From DATKDF01 sp035512795 (GTDB taxonomy: Bacteria; Acidobacteriota; Vicinamibacteria; Vicinamibacterales; SCN-69-37), in assembly GCA_035512795.1 (NCBI GenBank), contig DATKDF010000247.1:1-12486 (forward strand): 12,486 nucleotides of DNA, in the 5' to 3' direction. Numbering within the stretch: position 1 is the first letter of the stretch; every line of letters starts with the position of its first letter. A program made the translations under genes and the position numbers. The notes under the pieces were generated by a model. It searched no databases. It was not told the DNA's origin and worked only from the letters and a program-made list of their open reading frames with translations. Of the stretch, positions 7,864 through 12,486 are shown one piece after another.

Positions 7864-7883
7864 ACCGTTCGGCACAGAACGGT
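7864..7883. promoter_or_regulatory. Perfect 7-bp-arm inverted repeat in the divergent promoter region
   Basis: ACCGTTC (7864-7870), a GGCACA spacer and GAACGGT (7877-7883) form a perfect 20-bp dyad. It lies 37 bp upstream of the lipoprotein ATG on the minus strand and 162 bp upstream of the plus-strand GTG at 8046. The position suits a repressor or activator site near the lipoprotein promoter, or a small hairpin in its 5' leader. No T-tract follows on either strand, so a terminator is unlikely. The rest of 7827-8045 is otherwise featureless; it has one AT-richer patch at 8015-8040, close to the start of the first MoxR-operon gene, that could carry promoter elements. Confidence 0.35.
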
Positions 7884-8045
7884 CGAGGCCCGGCGGCTGG
7901 TCCCGCCATCGCGGACTGCGCGCGCCCGCACGACCTGAGGGCCATGGGGCCGGATTGCCCGCCCGTTCCGTCACGGCGTTCGTCCCTCCCGGCGTGCGCA
8001 AGCACCCCGGATGCGATATCTTTGATACGTTCTACTGACACGATC

Positions 8046-9388
8046 GTGACCGACCATCAGCCTCACGGGGACTTCATCCGGGATACCGTCGCGCGTGCCG
8101 ACCGGCGGCGCCGAGGACACGACGCCTTGCGCCTGGTCGTCCGGGTGGCGCCGGCCGCGGGTGTGTGCGCCGCGGCGGTCGCACTCGCGGTGCGGATCAC
8201 GGGCGCGTCACCTCTCGTCACTGCGGCGACCGTCGCCGCGCTTGCCGTGGCCGTCGTGGCGGCCTACGTCGTGCTGCGCGGCAGGGGCGCGGCGCCCGAC
8301 GTCGTCGCCGCCCGCGTGGACGGCGACGCCGGGCTCGGCGGCGAACTCCGGAGTGCGCACTGGTTCGCCTCGCAGCCAGGTGCCGACGCGTGGGCCGGCT
8401 ACCATCTGTCGCGCGCCGCGACCCACGCCGGGGCGGTGGACTGGCCCCGCGTGTACCCGCCCGTGCAGGCCGTGCGCGCCTGGGCGATGACCGGCGCCGG
8501 TGTCGTCGTCGCGCTGGCGCTGGCGATGACGACCCCAGGGCCGGCAGCACTCTCGGCCGCGGATCTGGCGGCGGCCGAAGCCGCCGAACAGGCGATGCTC
8601 GATACGCTGCCGCCGGAGCTGCGCGCCCAGCTCGAAGCGCTCCTCAGGCAGATGGCCGAGGGCGGTGAAACCGCCGACGTGGCCGAAGCGACCATGGCCG
8701 AACTCCAGGAATTGATGAAGCAGCTCGATCCGGAGCTGGCCGCACAGCTGGCCGAGATGGCCAGGAACGCGCAGGAGATGGCCGACGCGATGCCGGCCGG
8801 TGAGAAGCCGCTCGATGGCGCCGACATGGCGAAGGACTCGAGCGCCGGCTTGGCCGAGGACGTGCGCTGGGCCGCCGACGATCTGGCCGAACGGCTGGCC
8901 AATGCCTCACGCGAACGCCAGACCGCCGAGAAGAACGCGTCGGCGTCCGAGGAAACCGGCGAGATGGCCAGCGGCTCCGAGCAGCCGACCTCGGCCGAGG
9001 GCGCCAACTCGGACATGCAGATGAAGATGTCGCGCGAAGCGGCGGCCGATCCCGGTGCGGCCCGGATGACGATGGGTGGCGCCGGCGCGATGGGCGGCGA
9101 CTCGCGGCCAGGCGCCGGCGGCAACAGCGGTGCCGACGGCCAGAATGCCCTCGATCCGCTCGCCATCGCCCAGGCGCTCCGGCAGGAACTGGTGGAGGCG
9201 AGCGCCGATACCAAGGGCGAGAACGTCGAGCGCGAAGACATCCGCCGCAAGACCGAACAGGGCGAGGCCACCGTGGGCTACACGCGTGTCGCACCGCCCT
9301 CCACCGTGGACCGGAGCCGGGCGCAGGCCCCGCCTGTCGTGCCCGACGCGCGCCGGGCGTTGCTCCACAGCTATTTCATCCGTCACCA

Positions 9389-9392
<4 letters not shown>
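8046..9392 (+). CDS. Membrane-anchored helical Met/Glu/Ala-rich protein, first gene of the MoxR operon
   Basis: I do not recognise a named family. The chosen start is GTG at 8046, giving 448 residues beginning VTDHQPHGDFIRDTVARADRRRR. The frame stays open up to an ATG at 7848, but that stretch is Pro/Arg/Ser-rich, overlaps the dyad, and does not look like protein. Predicted membrane helices are at about 28-50, 56-77 and 145-162. The ARVDGDAGLGGELRSA segment between helices two and three resembles DUF4175-like proteins in moxR clusters. After helix three comes a long charged helical region (about 170-300) rich in Ala, Glu, Met and Leu, then a low-complexity Gly/Ser/Met part (residues 300-365, with MQMKMS and MTMGGAGAMGG). 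A short conserved-looking tail reads VPDARRALLHSYF (432-444). The positive-inside rule suggests that everything after helix three is periplasmic. The stop overlaps the moxR ATG by 4 bp, indicating coupling. No strong ribosome binding site is visible, so the start is uncertain. Confidence 0.7.
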
Positions 9393-10378
<986 letters not shown>

Positions 10379-10394
10379 CGCTGGACCCGCAGTC

Positions 10395-11267
10395 ATGTCC
10401 CTCCGCTTCGAAGACGATTTCCTGAAGAAGCTCGAGTACCTGCACGTGGTCTCGAAGCGGGCGTTCGCCGGGCAGAACCGCGCCGACCGGCTGGCGCGCA
10501 AGCGCGGCCGCGGCCTCGAGTTTGCCGACCACCGGCAGTACTCGCACGGCGACGACTTCCGCCACATCGACTGGAAGGCCTATCGGCGTCTGGGCCGGCT
10601 GCTGCTGCGGCTCTTCGACGAAGAGCAGGACCTGCCGATCTACCTCTTTGTCGACACCAGCCGGTCGATGCTCGAGCCGGCCAAGTTCGATCAGGCCCGC
10701 CGCATCGCCGCGGCGCTCTGCTACATCGGGCTCGCGCATCTCGATCGGGTCACGATCCTCGCCTTTGGCGCGGGCCTCGGCGACGAGCGCGTGCCGGGGC
10801 GCGGCAAGGGCCGCATTTTCCGCGTGTTCGAGGCGCTCGAGGCGATGGAAGCGGCCGGGCCGACAGACCTGCGCGAGTCGTTCAAGCAGTTCGCGTCGCG
10901 CACCCGCCAGCAGGGTCTGGCCGTGGTCATTTCCGATTTCCTGGACCCGTCCGGCTTCGAGTCGGGACTCAAGATGCTCGCCTCGATGGGCCACGACGTG
11001 TTCGTCGTTCACGTCACCTCGCACGCCGATCGCGATCCTGGCGCGCTCGGCGAGGTCCGGTTTGTCGACGCCGAAACGGGCGACGTGCGCGACGTCGAGG
11101 TGACGCCGGCGCTCGTCGAGGCCTACGCACGCGAATGGGAGGCGCATGCCGACGACCTGGAGCGGTTGTGCGGCCGCTATGCGCTCGCGTACATCCGTGC
11201 CGACGCGGCGCAGCCGTTCGAGGGCGTGATCCTCAAGACGTTCCGCAAGGGCCGGTTTCTCGCATGA
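10395..11267 (+). CDS. DUF58 domain protein with VWA-type MIDAS
   Basis: The protein has 290 residues, starting at the ATG 16 bp after the moxR stop (MSLRFEDDFL). An open extension further upstream overlaps moxR and is not used. The DUF58 signature spans about residues 46-79, with HRQYSHGDDFRHIDWKAY and LLLRLFDEE. It leads into a VWA-like fold whose MIDAS metal-site elements are all present: DTSRS (Asp87, Ser89, Ser91), Thr157 in GPTDLRES, and Asp181 in VVISDFLDP. No membrane helix or signal peptide is visible, so it is cytoplasmic and likely partners with the MoxR ATPase. The C-terminus ends FRKGRFLA. Its stop overlaps the next start by ATGA at 11264-11267, indicating translational coupling. 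No specific Shine-Dalgarno sequence is obvious. The family call is secure; the molecular role is known only by association with MoxR. Confidence 0.93.
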   Translation: MSLRFEDDFLKKLEYLHVVSKRAFAGQNRADRLARKRGRGLEFADHRQYSHGDDFRHIDWKAYRRLGRLLLRLFDEEQDLPIYLFVDTSRSMLEPAKFDQARRIAAALCYIGLAHLDRVTILAFGAGLGDERVPGRGKGRIFRVFEALEAMEAAGPTDLRESFKQFASRTRQQGLAVVISDFLDPSGFESGLKMLASMGHDVFVVHVTSHADRDPGALGEVRFVDAETGDVRDVEVTPALVEAYAREWEAHADDLERLCGRYALAYIRADAAQPFEGVILKTFRKGRFLA

Positions 11268-12486
11268 GCTTCGGGGCGCTGGCCGCGTGGCAGGCCGTGC
11301 TTCTCATCGCCGCGGCGGGCGGGGCCGCGGCATGGCTGTTCCGGCTCAAGGTGCGGCCGCCCCGGGTGCTCGTGCCGTCGCTTCTGCTGTGGCGGCGCGT
11401 GCTCGATCAAGAGCGCGAGCTGACCTGGTGGGAGCGGGTGCGGCGGGCCGTGTCGCTGGCCGTCACGGTCGCCGTTGCGGTGGCGCTCGCGCTGGCCGTC
11501 ACGCGTCCCGGCCCGGCCGTCGCCAGCGGGTCGCGCGGACGAGTGCTCATCGTCATCGACTCGTCCTGGTCGATGCTGACCGGGACCTCGGGCGGCGGCA
11601 CACGCTGGGATCGGGCCATCGGAATGGCGCGTCGTCTGGGGGCTGGCGCCGGCGGCGGGGAAGTGGCACTGGCGACGACCTCGGATGGCCTCATCGAGGG
11701 CCCGACGGCGGACCTGGCGCTCATCGAGACAGCCATCGGCACCCTGCGGCCGGCCGGCGGCGAGGATGCGGCCTGGCCGCGGGTTGATGGCACAAGCGCC
11801 GTGCACTTTCTGACCGATGGCGCGATCCCGCGTCCGATCGACGAATCGGTCGAGATCCATTCGGTCTTCGAGGCGGCACCGAACGTCGCCATCACGGCGT
11901 TCGCCGTCCGGCGAGCGGCCATGCCCGGCGGTGCGCCCGAGGCGTACCTCGAGATCGACAACTACGCCGACACGGCGCAGCCGGTGCGCCTGGTCGTCAC
12001 GCGGGGCACCGAGGTCGTGGCCGACACGACCGTCGAGATGGCGCCGGGCGAGGCCGTCCGCCAGACGATCGACCTGGGTGCCGGCGACGCCCGGCTGCGC
12101 GCGCGCGTGTCGGCACCCTACAACGCCCTGGCGATCGACGACGAGGCCGTGGCGTGGTTCGAGGGGGCGACACCGATCGCGGTGACCGTCGTCAGTGCCG
12201 ACCCCGGCGCGCTCGGCCTGCTGCTCCAGCGGCACCCCGGTGTCGCGCCGACGTTTGTCGCGCCCGGCCGGTACGACCCGGCCGCGCCGGCCGACGTGCT
12301 CGTCTTCGACGGCTGGGTGCCGCCCGAGCCGCCCGCCCGGCCGGCCCTGATGCTCGCGCCGCAGAACTCACCGTGGCTTGGCGAGCGAATGGCCGAGGAG
12401 CGGGACGTGCGCTGGTCGGTGCGCGGCCTCCATCCCGTGCTGGCCGGCGTCGATCCGCAGACGCTCGCCATCGACCGGGCGTTCGG
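11264..12486 (+). CDS. BatA-like membrane protein with N-terminal two-helix region and reduced VWA domain (partial)
   Basis: The frame is open from the ATG at 11264 to the right edge, giving 407 residues with the C-terminus missing. The N-terminal region has hydrophobic helices at about 5-27 and 61-80, flanking RPPRVLVPSLLLWRRVLDQE, the pattern of the BatA/aerotolerance-regulator N-terminal domain. Next is a VWA-like segment with VLIVIDSSWSML (Asp99, Ser101, Ser103 of the DxSxS motif) and HFLTDGAIP (Asp185). The stretch between them is short, and I see no MIDAS Thr in the usual place. Residues 205-290 look beta-rich (ITAFAVRR, YLEIDNYADTAQPVRLVV), like a CARDB/Ig-type module. After 300 comes a domain with ADVLVFDGWVPPEPP and LAPQNSPW, similar in style to the glutamine-amidotransferase-like fold of related proteins. 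The VWA and later domains are probably periplasmic. It is the fourth gene of the operon and overlaps the DUF58 stop by 4 bp. Confidence 0.85.
   Translation, partial: MSFGALAAWQAVLLIAAAGGAAAWLFRLKVRPPRVLVPSLLLWRRVLDQERELTWWERVRRAVSLAVTVAVAVALALAVTRPGPAVASGSRGRVLIVIDSSWSMLTGTSGGGTRWDRAIGMARRLGAGAGGGEVALATTSDGLIEGPTADLALIETAIGTLRPAGGEDAAWPRVDGTSAVHFLTDGAIPRPIDESVEIHSVFEAAPNVAITAFAVRRAAMPGGAPEAYLEIDNYADTAQPVRLVVTRGTEVVADTTVEMAPGEAVRQTIDLGAGDARLRARVSAPYNALAIDDEAVAWFEGATPIAVTVVSADPGALGLLLQRHPGVAPTFVAPGRYDPAAPADVLVFDGWVPPEPPARPALMLAPQNSPWLGERMAEERDVRWSVRGLHPVLAGVDPQTLAIDRAF

Noticed and set aside
7848..8045. N-terminal extension of the first MoxR-operon gene to an upstream ATG
   Set aside because: The extension is Pro/Arg/Ser-rich, spans the dyad and the divergent promoter region, and precedes a natural-looking start at GTG 8046.
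9001..9130. Gly/Met-rich stretch as a possible tandem DNA repeat
   Set aside because: Met and Gly residues recur, but the DNA shows no regular repeat unit. It reads as low-complexity protein within an intact frame.
11177..12235. A 352-codon minus-strand open frame opposite the BatA-like gene
   Set aside because: The plus-strand frame has membrane helices and a VWA motif and overlaps DUF58 in operon style. The antisense product is Arg/Gly/His-rich without a domain.

Overview
The window looks like chromosome from a high-GC, diderm (Gram-negative type) bacterium. GC-rich third positions, two lipoboxes, one signal peptide and a barrel-like protein ending in phenylalanine all point that way. The gene set is compatible with Acidobacteriota (Vicinamibacteria-like), but that placement is an impression from protein style, not a demonstrated result. 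I see no insertion sequence, phage gene, CRISPR array, tRNA or rRNA, and coding density is high.

Region 1 (1-671, minus strand) holds the N-terminal 223 residues of a lipoprotein resembling the dipeptidyl-peptidase III-like (M49) clan. It runs off the left edge. It is divergent from region 2 across a 101-bp gap that contains a small inverted repeat.

Region 2 (773-6282, plus strand) is a complete pyruvate dehydrogenase operon: aceE (homodimeric-type E1), an E2 acetyltransferase with a single lipoyl domain, and lpdA (E3). Together they convert pyruvate to acetyl-CoA, CO2 and NADH. The spacings are 34 and 4 bp, so one transcript is likely.

Region 3 (6293-7826, minus strand) has two small envelope genes convergent with lpdA: a predicted outer-membrane beta-barrel protein and a helical lipoprotein of unknown function. 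A perfect 7+6+7 inverted repeat lies just upstream of the lipoprotein gene, in the 219-bp divergent region it shares with region 4.

Region 4 (8046-12486, plus strand) is a tightly packed MoxR-type operon: a membrane-anchored, helical and Met/Glu/Ala-rich protein of unknown function, a MoxR AAA+ ATPase, a DUF58 protein with a complete MIDAS set, and a BatA-like two-helix membrane protein with a reduced VWA domain that is cut by the right edge. Two junctions are 4-bp ATGA overlaps and the third gap is 16 bp. By analogy with MoxR/VWA systems, the ATPase probably remodels or activates a target together with the VWA proteins. The target is not identifiable here. This operon, with its unfamiliar first gene, is the part most worth a second look. 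The rest is largely conventional.
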